Of a stretch of DNA of 64,000 nucleotides, positions 27,744 through 36,282 are shown piece after piece (positions within the stretch are counted from its first letter, which is position 1; each line of letters opens with the position of its first letter). The translations under genes and the position numbers were made by a program. A model generated the notes under the pieces. It was not told where the DNA came from, searched no databases, and worked only from the letters and a program-made list of their open reading frames with translations. Source of the stretch: a virus; IMG/VR virus record IMGVR_UViG_3300046171_000182, positions 1 to 64,000 of that record. One strand, written 5' to 3'.

Positions 27744-28052
27744 ATGGAAAACATTGAACAATTGATACAACAAGCGGCTGATAAAGATTACGCGTCGGCT
27801 AATACTACATTTGTAGATATTATGAATCAAAAGCTTGCTGATACTTTAGAACAAGAAAAAATTAGAGTATCTGGTCAAATATATAATAGAATGGAATCTG
27901 AAGAAGATGAAGAGCAACTAGAACTAGATTTGGAAGATGACGCCGATGAGTTAGTTGATGACGAAACTGATTCTGAGGTCGAAGAGGATGACGTAGATGT
28001 TGACGACGACGATGATACAGACGACTCCGATGAAGACACTGAAGAATCTTAG
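27744..28052 (+). CDS. 67: Prohead core protein gp67
   Basis: The 102-residue protein has a short helical N-terminus ('MENIEQLIQQAADKDYASAN', 'EQEKIRVSGQIYN') followed by an extremely acidic tail of Asp/Glu from about residue 50, the exact architecture of T4 gp67. In T4 it is a core component that is proteolysed by gp21. Position between gp20 and gp21 supports the call. Confidence 0.85.
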   Translation: MENIEQLIQQAADKDYASANTTFVDIMNQKLADTLEQEKIRVSGQIYNRMESEEDEEQLELDLEDDADELVDDETDSEVEEDDVDVDDDDDTDDSDEDTEES

Positions 28053-28230
28053 AGAAGCTGTAACAAAAGAACGAACGGTTTATAAAAGAAAATATATGGG
28101 CTTCAGACTAGAAATCATACAGAAGCATGATAAGTTTGAAGCATATGTAGACGGTGAAAAATTAGACACTTATGATACGAAGCAGCATGCACAAAAAATG
28201 ATCATGCAATTCGTTAGGGAAGTAGATTAA
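28030..28230 (+). CDS. 68: Prohead core protein gp68-like
   Basis: Start ATG 28030 gives a 66-residue basic protein 'MKTLKNLREAVTKERTVYK' then 'MGFRLEIIQKHDKFEAYVDG'. It overlaps the acidic end of gp67 in another frame and ends one base before gp21 (TAATGA). Location and charge match gp68 of marine T4-likes, which is far shorter than T4 gp68 (141). ATG 28096 is a possible shorter start. Confidence 0.6.
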   Translation: MKTLKNLREAVTKERTVYKRKYMGFRLEIIQKHDKFEAYVDGEKLDTYDTKQHAQKMIMQFVREVD

Positions 28231-28892
28231 TGAAGCTTATTGCTGAATACACAGAACAAAATATTCAATGCTTGGTAGAAGCCAAGGAGGACGGTAGTAA
28301 AAATTATACTATCGAAGGCGTATTTGCACAAGCTGAACAAAAGAATAGAAATGGTCGTATTTATCCAAAAATGATTATGGAAAATGCAGTAAAAAAATAC
28401 GCCAAAGAACAAGTTGCAACTAAACGGGCCGTGGGTGAATTGAATCATCCCGAAGGTCCTACTGTCAACTTGGACAAAGTTTCCCATCTCATAACTGAAC
28501 TCAAAGTTGAGGACAATAATGTGATGGGTAAGGCAACTATATTGGGCACTCCAATGGGTGAAGTCGTTAAAGGCTTACTTGAAGGTGGTGTACAGCTAGG
28601 TGTCTCAACTCGTGGTATGGGTAGCCTTGAGAGACGTGGCGATGCCATGTATGTCAAAGATGACTTTATGCTTAATACGATTGACATCGTACAAGATCCA
28701 TCAGCTCCCGGAGCTTTTGTTAATGGAATTATGGAAGGCGTTGACTGGGTCTGGAATAACGGCATCATTGAAGCTCAAGAAATTGAAAAAATGGAGACTG
28801 AAATTAAGAAGGCTCCACGCGCTGATCTCTACGGAGTTCAGACTCGTGAGTTTAAGAATTTCCTCTCGTTACTGAAAACTAAATCTTATTAA
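28230..28892 (+). CDS. 21: Prohead maturation protease gp21
   Basis: The 220-residue serine protease shows the herpes/T4-type catalytic elements: 'GELNHPEGP' (His73), 'GGVQLGVSTRGMG' (Ser126) and 'NTIDIVQDPSAPGA' (Asp152/156 region), along with the 'NRNGRIYPKMIME' motif. It cleaves the scaffold and capsid proteins after (L/I)-x-E. It follows gp68 with overlap and precedes gp22. Confidence 0.95.
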   Translation: MKLIAEYTEQNIQCLVEAKEDGSKNYTIEGVFAQAEQKNRNGRIYPKMIMENAVKKYAKEQVATKRAVGELNHPEGPTVNLDKVSHLITELKVEDNNVMGKATILGTPMGEVVKGLLEGGVQLGVSTRGMGSLERRGDAMYVKDDFMLNTIDIVQDPSAPGAFVNGIMEGVDWVWNNGIIEAQEIEKMETEIKKAPRADLYGVQTREFKNFLSLLKTKSY

Positions 28893-28902
28893 GGAGAACG
28901 AC

Positions 28903-29958
28903 ATGACTGATCAAGTCGAAAATCAGGAAGTTGAGCTCGAGGACGAGATCGAAATCGAAGAAGCTCACGATCCCAAAAATGCAGAGGCACAATCAGTCGC
29001 TTCTGTAAAGGGTGCCGAAGGAAAAGGCAAGACTGCAAAAGAGCCAGGTGGCAAAGGCGGTCCGGCTGCACCTATGGAAAAGTTGCCAGGAACTAAAGCT
29101 GGTATGATTAATGCAATGTATATGAAAGCAAGCAAAATGAAGAAAGAAGAGCTTGCCGGAATGTATGCTAAACTTATGGGCGAAACTGTTGCAGAAGAAG
29201 TAGAAGCTGGTGATCAACCAATCGTTGAATATCAAGCTGATTTTTCTTCAGATCTAGACGCATTAATCGAGTCTGAAGCTACTCTTTCCGAAGAGTTTAA
29301 AGCTAAAACAGCCGTAATTTTTGAAGCAGCTATCAAATCTAAACTATCGGAAGAAATCGATCGTTTAGAAGAAAACTATGCAACTGAACTCGAAGAAGAA
29401 GTATCAGCTACTAAAGCAGATATGGTCGAGAAAGTTGACAGCTACCTCAACTATGTTGTTGAGAATTGGATGGAAGAAAATAAACTTGCCGTAGAAACCG
29501 GTCTACGTACCGAGATTTCTGAGAAGTTTATGAGTTCATTGAAAGATCTGTTTACAGAATCTTACATTGATGTTCCAGAATCTAAAGTCGACCTAGTTGA
29601 CGAATTAGCCGCAGAGGTTGAGGAGCTAGAAGAAGCTCTAAATAACTCTATGGCAAAAGCCATCGAAACTGCTGAAGAATTAGAAGAAATGAAACGACAC
29701 GAAGTGATTCGTGAAGCTTCAAAAGATTTGGCAGAAACACAAGTTGAAAAACTTGCGAAGTTGGTCGGAGATATTACCTTTGAAGATGAGGATACTTTTG
29801 CAGAAAAAGTAAAAACAGTCAAAGAGTCATATTTCAAAAAAGAATCCGTTGAGTCTGTAATAGAAGACGCAGTTGAAGATGAAGATGGTAACATCGTCGA
29901 AGCAACTGGAACAATGGAACAATACCTCACCGCGATCCGCAAGTCGGCGCAAACATAA
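28903..29958 (+). CDS. 22: Prohead scaffold protein gp22
   Basis: The 351-residue product is highly charged and almost wholly helical, with repeated E/K-rich segments (for example 'EEIDRLEENYATELEEEV', 'AAEVEELEEALNNSMAKAI') as expected for the major prohead core protein, which is degraded by gp21 before packaging. A Gly/Lys/Pro-rich linker (about 38-65) separates a short acidic N-terminus. TAAGGAGAACG precedes the ATG. Confidence 0.9.
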   Translation: MTDQVENQEVELEDEIEIEEAHDPKNAEAQSVASVKGAEGKGKTAKEPGGKGGPAAPMEKLPGTKAGMINAMYMKASKMKKEELAGMYAKLMGETVAEEVEAGDQPIVEYQADFSSDLDALIESEATLSEEFKAKTAVIFEAAIKSKLSEEIDRLEENYATELEEEVSATKADMVEKVDSYLNYVVENWMEENKLAVETGLRTEISEKFMSSLKDLFTESYIDVPESKVDLVDELAAEVEELEEALNNSMAKAIETAEELEEMKRHEVIREASKDLAETQVEKLAKLVGDITFEDEDTFAEKVKTVKESYFKKESVESVIEDAVEDEDGNIVEATGTMEQYLTAIRKSAQT

Positions 29959-29976
29959 ATTTGGGAGTCCAAACAA

Positions 29977-31311
29977 ATGCAATCTTATGACAAATTAGTC
30001 GAAAAGTGGGCACCAGTACTTAATGAAGAATCTGCCGGTACTATTAAAGATGCTCATAGACGTAGCGTAACTGCTGCTATCTTAGAAAACCAAGAGGTCG
30101 CTCTTCGTGAAGAACGTGCTCAAAATTCCTATTTAACAGAAGCTGCACCAGCCGGTGCTAATACAGGTTCCATCGGAACATGGGATCCTGTATTGATCTC
30201 ACTCGTACGACGTGCGATGCCAAACCTAATGGCGTATGATGTTGCTGGCGTTCAGCCAATGTCAGGTCCAACTGGTCTCATCTTTGCGATGAAATCACGT
30301 TTTGAAGGTGGAGCAACAAACAAAGCAGAAGCTCTCTTTAACGAAGCTCCTACACGTCACTCAGGTACAAAAACATCCGCAGCTCCAGGTGCAGATGGTT
30401 CAGGTCTAAACGTAACAAATACTGGTGGCGGTGCTGCTGCTCTTACAATCGATTCCGATCGTGTAACAGATCTGAAAAACATGGGTATGACTACAGACTC
30501 TGCTGAAGCTCTTGGTGACTCAGCCTCAAATGCTTTCGAGCAAATGGGTTTCACCATTGAAAAATCAACAGTGACTGCGAAGTCACGTGCGTTGAAAGCG
30601 GAATATACTCTAGAACTTGCACAAGACTTGAAAGCGATTCATGGTCTTGACGCAGAAACAGAGTTGGCCAACATTCTTTCAACTGAAATCTTGGCTGAAA
30701 TCAACCGTGAAGTCATCCGAACAATCAACTCACAAGCGAAAACTGGTGCGCTACAAGCGTCAACAGCTGTAAACGGTATCTTTGACATGTCATCAGATGC
30801 TGATGGTCGTTGGTCAGTTGAAAAATTCAAAGGTCTAATCGTTCAAATCGAACGTGAAGCCAACGTAATTGCAAAAGAAACACGTAGAGGTAAAGGTAAC
30901 TTTATTATCTGTTCTTCAGACGTTGCTTCAGCTCTTACAGCTTCAGGCATGTTGGATTACTCTCCTGCACTATCAACTAACTTGAGCGTAGATGACACAG
31001 GCAACACATTTGCTGGTGTTCTTAACGGTCGCACACGAGTCTATATTGACCCATATGCAACTGTAGATTACGTAACTGTTGGTTATAAGGGTACAAACCC
31101 ATACGACGCAGGTATCTTCTATTGCCCATACGTACCACTAACTATGGTTCGTGCGGTAGGGGAAGAAAACTTCCAGCCAAAAATCGGTTTTAAAACACGA
31201 TACGGCATGGCATCAAACCCATTCGTAGGTGCAACACCTGCAAACGGTTTGGCTGCAGTCAAAACAAACCAATACTACAGAATTTTCCGTGTAGACAACA
31301 TTATGGCATAA
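29977..31311 (+). CDS. 23: Major capsid protein gp23
   Basis: The 444-residue HK97-fold capsid protein contains 'TGLIFAMKSRFEGG', 'MGFTIEKSTVTAKSRALKAE', 'YTLELAQDLKAIHGLDAE', 'EILAEINREVIRTIN' and the C-terminal 'GMASNPFVGATPANGL', all diagnostic. A likely gp21 cleavage site is L53-T54-E55|A56 ('YLTEAAP'), removing a 55-residue helical delta domain, compared with 65 in T4. Codon usage shifts to more GC-rich preferred codons, as for a very highly expressed gene. Confidence 0.97.
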   Translation: MQSYDKLVEKWAPVLNEESAGTIKDAHRRSVTAAILENQEVALREERAQNSYLTEAAPAGANTGSIGTWDPVLISLVRRAMPNLMAYDVAGVQPMSGPTGLIFAMKSRFEGGATNKAEALFNEAPTRHSGTKTSAAPGADGSGLNVTNTGGGAAALTIDSDRVTDLKNMGMTTDSAEALGDSASNAFEQMGFTIEKSTVTAKSRALKAEYTLELAQDLKAIHGLDAETELANILSTEILAEINREVIRTINSQAKTGALQASTAVNGIFDMSSDADGRWSVEKFKGLIVQIEREANVIAKETRRGKGNFIICSSDVASALTASGMLDYSPALSTNLSVDDTGNTFAGVLNGRTRVYIDPYATVDYVTVGYKGTNPYDAGIFYCPYVPLTMVRAVGEENFQPKIGFKTRYGMASNPFVGATPANGLAAVKTNQYYRIFRVDNIMA

Positions 31312-31334
31312 GCCAAACGGAAATACCTCCTTAA

Positions 31335-31359
31335 GGGTCGCTTCGGCGGCCCTTTTTTT
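31335..31359 (+). terminator. Strong intrinsic terminator after gp23
   Basis: GGGTCGC-TTCG-GCGGCCC forms a 7-bp stem (one G-T pair) closed by a UUCG tetraloop and followed by seven T's. It ends the capsid transcript. Confidence 0.9.
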
Positions 31360-31361
31360 AT

Positions 31362-31369
31362 TATAAATA
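31362..31369 (+). promoter_or_regulatory. T4-type late promoter box TATAAATA
   Basis: The octamer starts 2 bases after the T-tract of the gp23 terminator and lies 22 bases before the ATG at 31392. Terminator and promoter therefore abut, isolating the next gene's expression from gp23. Confidence 0.8.
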
Positions 31370-31391
31370 GTTACGTATAAAGGAAGATTAT

Positions 31392-31934
31392 ATGGCTATA
31401 TCGACAACAACTACAACTAGTGGTATTTTAGAATCTAGTATTACTGGCAACGTTAACTACTTACAGCCTACAGGTTTTAAGTTAGGAATAAATCGTAAAT
31501 ACTTTCCAAACATTGAATACTTTGCTCAGTCTGTACAACATCCGGATATGCAAGTAACTTCAATAGAAGTTCCTTATAAAAGAATAGGGTCGATTCCGTT
31601 AACCGGTGATAAATTAGTTTTTGGTGAAATGACCGCAATGATAATTATGGATGAAAATTTATCTGCATATACAGAAATGCATAACTGGCTAACGTCTTTT
31701 GTAGAAGCCCCTGATGTAAAAGCTTCTGAAGCTGCTAACGGTATTAAAGGTCCATCAACTGCAAATATAACTTTATCAATACTAACTAGCCATAATAACG
31801 TTGCGAAGAAGATAATATATAGAGATGCAGTACCAACTTTGTTAGGTGATATTGCATTTGAGGCAGCGGCTGGTGATGTACAATATATGACATTCCCTAT
31901 ATCGTTTAGATTCTCATACTTTGACATTGAATAA
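31392..31934 (+). CDS. Tail-tube-like / tail completion protein (gp3 position)
   Basis: The 180-residue protein has tube-fold-like sequence ('GFKLGINRKYFPNIEYFAQS', 'IPLTGDKLVFGEMTAMIIMDE', 'EMHNWLTSFV', 'MTFPISFRFSYFDIE'). In marine T4-like genomes the slot between gp23 and uvsY usually holds gp3, the tail completion protein, and T4 gp3 is similar in size (176). The tube-like fold would suit a tube-terminating ring. I call it gp3-like mainly by synteny. Confidence 0.6.
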   Translation: MAISTTTTTSGILESSITGNVNYLQPTGFKLGINRKYFPNIEYFAQSVQHPDMQVTSIEVPYKRIGSIPLTGDKLVFGEMTAMIIMDENLSAYTEMHNWLTSFVEAPDVKASEAANGIKGPSTANITLSILTSHNNVAKKIIYRDAVPTLLGDIAFEAAAGDVQYMTFPISFRFSYFDIE

Positions 31935-31948
31935 AATTAGGATATATT

Positions 31949-32392
31949 ATGGATTTAAAAATGATCCTCGACATGTGGTCGAGCGACTGTGCTATTGCAC
32001 AAACAAGTTTAGACGAATCATCTAGACAAACCCCAATGTTACACGCAAAATATTTAGAGCTTCTTTCTACAATGAAATTGAGGCTAAAGAAAGCTGAGCA
32101 ACAACAGAAAATATTACTTAAAGACAAATGGCTTTATTATAATGGAAAAATGGATCAGGATCAAATAATTGAAAAAGGGTGGAAGCCAGACCCTTTTGAT
32201 GGACTTAAAATTCTTAAAGGTGAAATGGATTACTACTACGATTCCGATCCAGAAATTCAGCAGTCTGTTGAGAAAATAGAGTATTTAAAAACTATAATAG
32301 ATACTTTAAATGAGATTATGAATAACGTAAATTGGAGACATCAGACTATCGGTAATATGATCAAATGGAGGATCTTCGAAAGTGGTGGCTAA
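31949..32392 (+). CDS. uvsY: Recombination mediator UvsY
   Basis: The 147-residue protein carries the core UvsY motif 'LKDKWLYYNGKM' (about residues 57-68) and 'GWKPDPFDGLKILKGEMD', followed by a helical 'EYLKTIIDTLNEIMNNV'. UvsY loads UvsX recombinase onto gp32-covered single strands. It overlaps a small downstream gene. Confidence 0.9.
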   Translation: MDLKMILDMWSSDCAIAQTSLDESSRQTPMLHAKYLELLSTMKLRLKKAEQQQKILLKDKWLYYNGKMDQDQIIEKGWKPDPFDGLKILKGEMDYYYDSDPEIQQSVEKIEYLKTIIDTLNEIMNNVNWRHQTIGNMIKWRIFESGG

Positions 32393-32552
32393 ATATAATA
32401 GAGAGTTTAAACTAAACCCTAAAGATATTGAAATAATTGAAAATGCGTTAATAAAATATCAAAGAGATGATGCTAAAGCGACTGAGATATTAGCAAAACT
32501 ATATCACCAAAAAGTATGGTACAGACCAGATGAGAATTTTGTAAGTGGCTAA
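32382..32552 (+). CDS. Small conserved-position protein between uvsY and uvsW
   Basis: A GTG start (32382 or the adjacent GTG 32385) inside the last codons of uvsY opens a 56-residue frame ending at TAA 32550-32552. The product is charged and helical ('PKDIEIIENALIKYQRDDAK', 'EILAKLYHQKVWYRPDENFV'). It overlaps uvsY by 11 bases and uvsW by 8, giving continuous translational coupling. Function is unknown. It is too short to be picked up easily, but coding quality and overlaps support it. Confidence 0.6.
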   Translation: MVAKYNREFKLNPKDIEIIENALIKYQRDDAKATEILAKLYHQKVWYRPDENFVSG

Positions 32553-34062
32553 CATTAAAATATGGAAGAAAAATGAAAGTATAGCTTTAGTTGATTGCGA
32601 TCCTGGTATTGCTCAAGGCTTAAGTGAGTATTTTTCTTTCTTTGTTCCTGGTTACAAGTACATGAAATTGTACAAACGTAAAATATGGGACGGCAAAATT
32701 AGATTATTTAATGTTAACTCCCATGAGTTACCAGCCGGATTATATCCTTTTGTAGAAGAGTTTTGTAAAAGAAATAATTATAGCTTACTTACTAAATCTT
32801 CTGATTATGGATCTTTATTAGATAAAGACGAACAAGATCCTAATCAAATTTATGAATATATAAAAGATTTAAATTTAACTAGCCGCGGGCAACCTATTGA
32901 GATTCGTGACTATCAGTTTGATGCCGTCATGAAAGCATTAAACTTAAATCGCTGTGTATTACTGTCTCCGACAGGATCCGGCAAGTCACTTATAATCTAT
33001 TGCTTATCTCAAATCTGGCTTAAATATTTAACAGATGGATTAAGATACCCTCATGCTGGTAAAGTATTAGTAGTAGTACCTACAACATCTCTCGTTGAAC
33101 AAATGCAAAAAGATTTTGTTGATTATGGTTTAGGTGAAAAAGCTATACATAAGATATATTCTGGCAAAGACAAAGATAATATAAATTCTGCTATTGTTAT
33201 ATCTACATGGCAATCAATATATAAGTTGCCAAAGGAATGGTTTGATCAGTTTGGTATGGTAATCGGCGATGAATGTCATGGGTTTAAATCAAAGTCATTA
33301 ACTGACATTATGAACAAATGTACCGAAGCAAAGTATAGAATTGGCACAACCGGTACTCTGGACAATGCACAAGTCCATCACCTCGTCCTACAAGGCTTGT
33401 TTGGAAAAATCCATAGGGTAACAACAACCAAAGCTCTGCAAGACAATAATACTCTTGCCAAACTCGATATAAATATAATTATGTTAAAATACAAAGAAGA
33501 GACACGTAAGTCTCTTGGGAAGATGACATATCAGGATGAAATTGATTGGATCGTTAGAAATAATTCTCGCAACTCTTTCATTCGCAATTTGGCTTTGGAT
33601 GCTGATGGCAATACTCTCGTCTTATTTAATTTTGTTGATAAGCATGGTAAACCTCTCTTTGATATGATTAATGACAAAGTTGAAGAAGGAAGAAAAGTAT
33701 TTTACGTATCAGGTGAAGTAGAAACGTCAGATAGAGAAGCTATAAGAGAGATTACGGAGAAACAAAAAAATGCTATCATTGTTGCAAGCTTGGGTACATT
33801 TAGTACAGGAATCAACATTAAAAATTTGCATAATATTGTTTTCGCCTCGCCGTCAAAATCGCAAATCAAAGTTCTTCAATCAATCGGCAGAGGACTCAGA
33901 AAAGCGGATGATGGCCGCCACACAAGACTATTCGATATCGCAGACGACTTACACACGAAAAGCAGGAAAAACTACGCGCTCCTCCACTCCGAGGAAAGAG
34001 TAAAAATATATAATAAAGAAAAATTTGATTATAAAATCATAGAGGTGCCAATTGGAAATTAG
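32545..34062 (+). CDS. uvsW: RNA-DNA and DNA helicase UvsW
   Basis: The start is GTG 32545 (GTG GCT AAC), overlapping the small gene upstream. The 505-residue SF2 helicase has an N-terminal 'MKLYKRKIWDGKIRLFN' domain, a Q-motif-like 'IEIRDYQFDAV', motif I 'LLSPTGSGKS' (about 147-156), motif II 'VIGDECHGF', motif III 'GTTGTL', and motif VI 'QSIGRGLRK'. In T4 it unwinds R-loops and recombination intermediates, shutting off origin replication late. Confidence 0.95.
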   Translation: MANIKIWKKNESIALVDCDPGIAQGLSEYFSFFVPGYKYMKLYKRKIWDGKIRLFNVNSHELPAGLYPFVEEFCKRNNYSLLTKSSDYGSLLDKDEQDPNQIYEYIKDLNLTSRGQPIEIRDYQFDAVMKALNLNRCVLLSPTGSGKSLIIYCLSQIWLKYLTDGLRYPHAGKVLVVVPTTSLVEQMQKDFVDYGLGEKAIHKIYSGKDKDNINSAIVISTWQSIYKLPKEWFDQFGMVIGDECHGFKSKSLTDIMNKCTEAKYRIGTTGTLDNAQVHHLVLQGLFGKIHRVTTTKALQDNNTLAKLDINIIMLKYKEETRKSLGKMTYQDEIDWIVRNNSRNSFIRNLALDADGNTLVLFNFVDKHGKPLFDMINDKVEEGRKVFYVSGEVETSDREAIREITEKQKNAIIVASLGTFSTGINIKNLHNIVFASPSKSQIKVLQSIGRGLRKADDGRHTRLFDIADDLHTKSRKNYALLHSEERVKIYNKEKFDYKIIEVPIGN

Positions 34063-34495
34063 ACAATTTAAATTAGCTAACAATGATGAAATCATGTGTG
34101 AAGTGGTTGAGTACCATGAAGAAGATGATGCAATCGTTATACGCAGAACCATGAAAATGGTACAGATGGACAATATGACAAACGGTACTCGTTATTACGC
34201 ATTCCGTCCGTTTATGATGTATCAGATGACAAAAGAAGCTTTTCAAATTATAAATTGCGGGCATATTATTTCAGAAGCAAATCCTAATCAAGATCTTATT
34301 TTAGAATATTTCAAAGCAATAGAAGTCGCGATGGAAGATGAAGTTGGCTCCGAAGAAAATATGGATGATATGAGAAGTAAGTATAATGAATTTGTAAAAA
34401 AACAACATGAAATGTTAATGTCTGATTTCGACGCAGATTCTGAATCAGGAAGTAACGTAATTAAGTTTACCGTTGATAAAAATAAGATGCATTAA
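34052..34495 (+). CDS. Sm-like-fold candidate protein, unknown function
   Basis: A TTG start at 34052 overlaps the uvsW stop. The N-terminal 45 residues ('IRQFKLANNDEIMCEVVEY', then 'DDAIVIRRTMKMVQM') have the strand pattern of an Sm/LSm-like barrel that opens with 'L.nGdei.ceV.e..dd.i.i..p', and the C-terminal 60 are acidic and disordered. A homologue often occupies this site in marine T4-likes. An RNA-binding role is conjecture. Confidence 0.6.
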   Translation: MEIRQFKLANNDEIMCEVVEYHEEDDAIVIRRTMKMVQMDNMTNGTRYYAFRPFMMYQMTKEAFQIINCGHIISEANPNQDLILEYFKAIEVAMEDEVGSEENMDDMRSKYNEFVKKQHEMLMSDFDADSESGSNVIKFTVDKNKMH

Positions 34496-34594
34496 TAAGA
34501 GGTATACTGTCCACCCTCAAGCTTACTCTTTTATTATACACCAGTTTTCTAGTATTGTACACAGTTAATTTAGCAAAAATAAATATTTTTTTAG

Positions 34595-34623
34595 TGTACA
34601 TCCGTGGCAAAACGTGATAGAAT
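34595..34623 (+). promoter_or_regulatory. Sigma70-like phage promoter (TGTACA-17-TAGAAT) before gp55
   Basis: The 150-base gap before gp55 holds TGTACA, a 17-base spacer ending ACGTGA, and TAGAAT, 23 bases before the gp55 ATG. The spacer core GCAAAAnGTGA is shared almost exactly with the promoter before gp43. The rest of this gap is AT-rich with no other clear element. Confidence 0.75.
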
Positions 34624-34645
34624 TATATTATATTAAGGATATATT

Positions 34646-35224
34646 ATGAAACCTAAAGATCGCCCTCATTACGTAAATAATGCACAATTTTCAGCAGCAG
34701 TAGTAGAATATGTGACGACAGTCCGTGAAGCAAAGGAAAAGGAAAGTAAGCTTCCTATTGTTCCTGACTATATTGCTACGTGCTTTCTTAAAATTGCAGA
34801 AGGACTTTCCCATAAATCTAATTTTATACGATATACGTATCGAGAAGAGATGGTTATGGACGCAGTCGAAAACTGTCTTAAAGCAATTGAAAACTATAAC
34901 CTAGAAGCAGCTACACGATCTGGTAAACCTAATGCATTTGCATACTTTACCCAGATTTCATGGTATGCATTCTTACGGCGTATTGCTAAAGAAAAGAAAC
35001 AACAAGATATTAAATTTAAATATATGTCGCAGTCAGGAGTAGAAGCTTTTTTACTAGACGAAACAGATAATAGCGTAGCAGCTCATTTTGTTGATACTCT
35101 GAAAGATAGAATAGAAAAAATAAAAGATTTCGATACTGAAGTAAAAGTATTTGCTAAAAAAGAAAAGAAACGAAAAAGGCCAATACAAAAAGTAGATTCG
35201 GATCTGACAGGCTTTTTTAAATGA
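34646..35224 (+). CDS. 55: Late sigma factor gp55
   Basis: The 192-residue protein matches gp55: 'IATCFLKIAEGLSHKSNFIR' and 'REEMVMDAVENCLKAIENY' (region 2-like), 'GKPNAFAYFTQISWYAFLRR' and 'IAKEKKQQDIKFKYM'. It ends 'DLTGFFK', matching the hydrophobic C-terminal clamp-binding tail. It directs RNA polymerase to TATAAATA boxes with help from gp45, and seven such boxes are visible in this window. Its stop overlaps the gp47 ATG. Confidence 0.9.
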   Translation: MKPKDRPHYVNNAQFSAAVVEYVTTVREAKEKESKLPIVPDYIATCFLKIAEGLSHKSNFIRYTYREEMVMDAVENCLKAIENYNLEAATRSGKPNAFAYFTQISWYAFLRRIAKEKKQQDIKFKYMSQSGVEAFLLDETDNSVAAHFVDTLKDRIEKIKDFDTEVKVFAKKEKKRKRPIQKVDSDLTGFFK

Positions 35225-36282
35225 AGGTAGCAATTATTAATGACACTCATTGTGGGATTCGCAATAGCTCTGACGTCTTTCTCGATAATGCAGAGAAATT
35301 TTATAATGATGTATTTTTTCCTACTCTTTTGGAACGGGGTATTAGCCATATTATCCATCTTGGCGATTACTTTGATCACCGGAAGTTTATCAATTTCCGT
35401 GCCCTTAACCGTAACCGGCATGTATTTCTTGAACGGCTTAGGAAAGAACGAATAACAATGGATATTATTTGTGGTAATCATGATACTTACTACAAAAATA
35501 CTAATGAGTTAAACTCACTCAAAGAATTACTAGGACATTATATGAATGAGGTTCATATTATACATGAGCCTACAGTTATGGAATACGGTTCTTTAAAGAT
35601 GGGTATGGTTCCATGGATATGTGACGAGAACCATGATAAGACTATGGAGTTTTTAAAGACTGCTAAGTGTGATTGGATCGGTGGTCATTTTGAGTTTGCA
35701 GGATTCAGCGTATTACGTGGCGTACTTGCTCCGCATGGATTAGATCACACACAATTATCACGATTTGAAAAAGTATTATCTGGTCATTATCATACAAAGT
35801 CTCAAAAAGATAATGTAACATATCTTGGCACGCAAATGGAATTCTCTTGGAATGATGCACACGATCCTAAGCATTTTCATATTCTCGATACAGAAACACG
35901 TGAGCTAGAAGCCATACAAAATAATAACACTTTATTTCAAAAAATAGTGTACAACGACGATGAAATAGATTATAATAAATATAACGTAACTGATTTAGAC
36001 GGTAAGTTTGTCAAGGTAGTTGTTGTCAATAAAAAAGATCTATTTACATTTGATAGATTTATTGACAGAATACAGAACAGAAAGATTCACGATCTTAAGA
36101 TTGCTGAAAACTTCGATGAGTTTTTAGGATCTAGCGTAGAGGATGAATCCGTTTCTATTGAAGAAACAACTGAACTATTAGATACGTATATTGAAGCAGT
36201 AGAAACTGATCTTGATAAAGGCAGGTTAAAACTTTCTATGCGTAATCTTATGACTGAAGCACAGGCTATCGAAACAGTATGA
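35221..36282 (+). CDS. 47: Recombination nuclease gp47 (Mre11/SbcD-like)
   Basis: The 353-residue calcineurin-fold phosphoesterase has 'IINDTHCGIRN' (D-x-H), 'IIHLGDYFDHRK' (GDxxD), 'IICGNHDTYY' (GNHD/E), 'WIGGHFEFAGF' and 'VLSGHYHTKS' (GHxH) motifs binding two metals. It pairs with gp46 to resect DNA ends for recombination-dependent replication. It overlaps gp46 by 4 bases. Confidence 0.95.
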   Translation: MKVAIINDTHCGIRNSSDVFLDNAEKFYNDVFFPTLLERGISHIIHLGDYFDHRKFINFRALNRNRHVFLERLRKERITMDIICGNHDTYYKNTNELNSLKELLGHYMNEVHIIHEPTVMEYGSLKMGMVPWICDENHDKTMEFLKTAKCDWIGGHFEFAGFSVLRGVLAPHGLDHTQLSRFEKVLSGHYHTKSQKDNVTYLGTQMEFSWNDAHDPKHFHILDTETRELEAIQNNNTLFQKIVYNDDEIDYNKYNVTDLDGKFVKVVVVNKKDLFTFDRFIDRIQNRKIHDLKIAENFDEFLGSSVEDESVSIEETTELLDTYIEAVETDLDKGRLKLSMRNLMTEAQAIETV

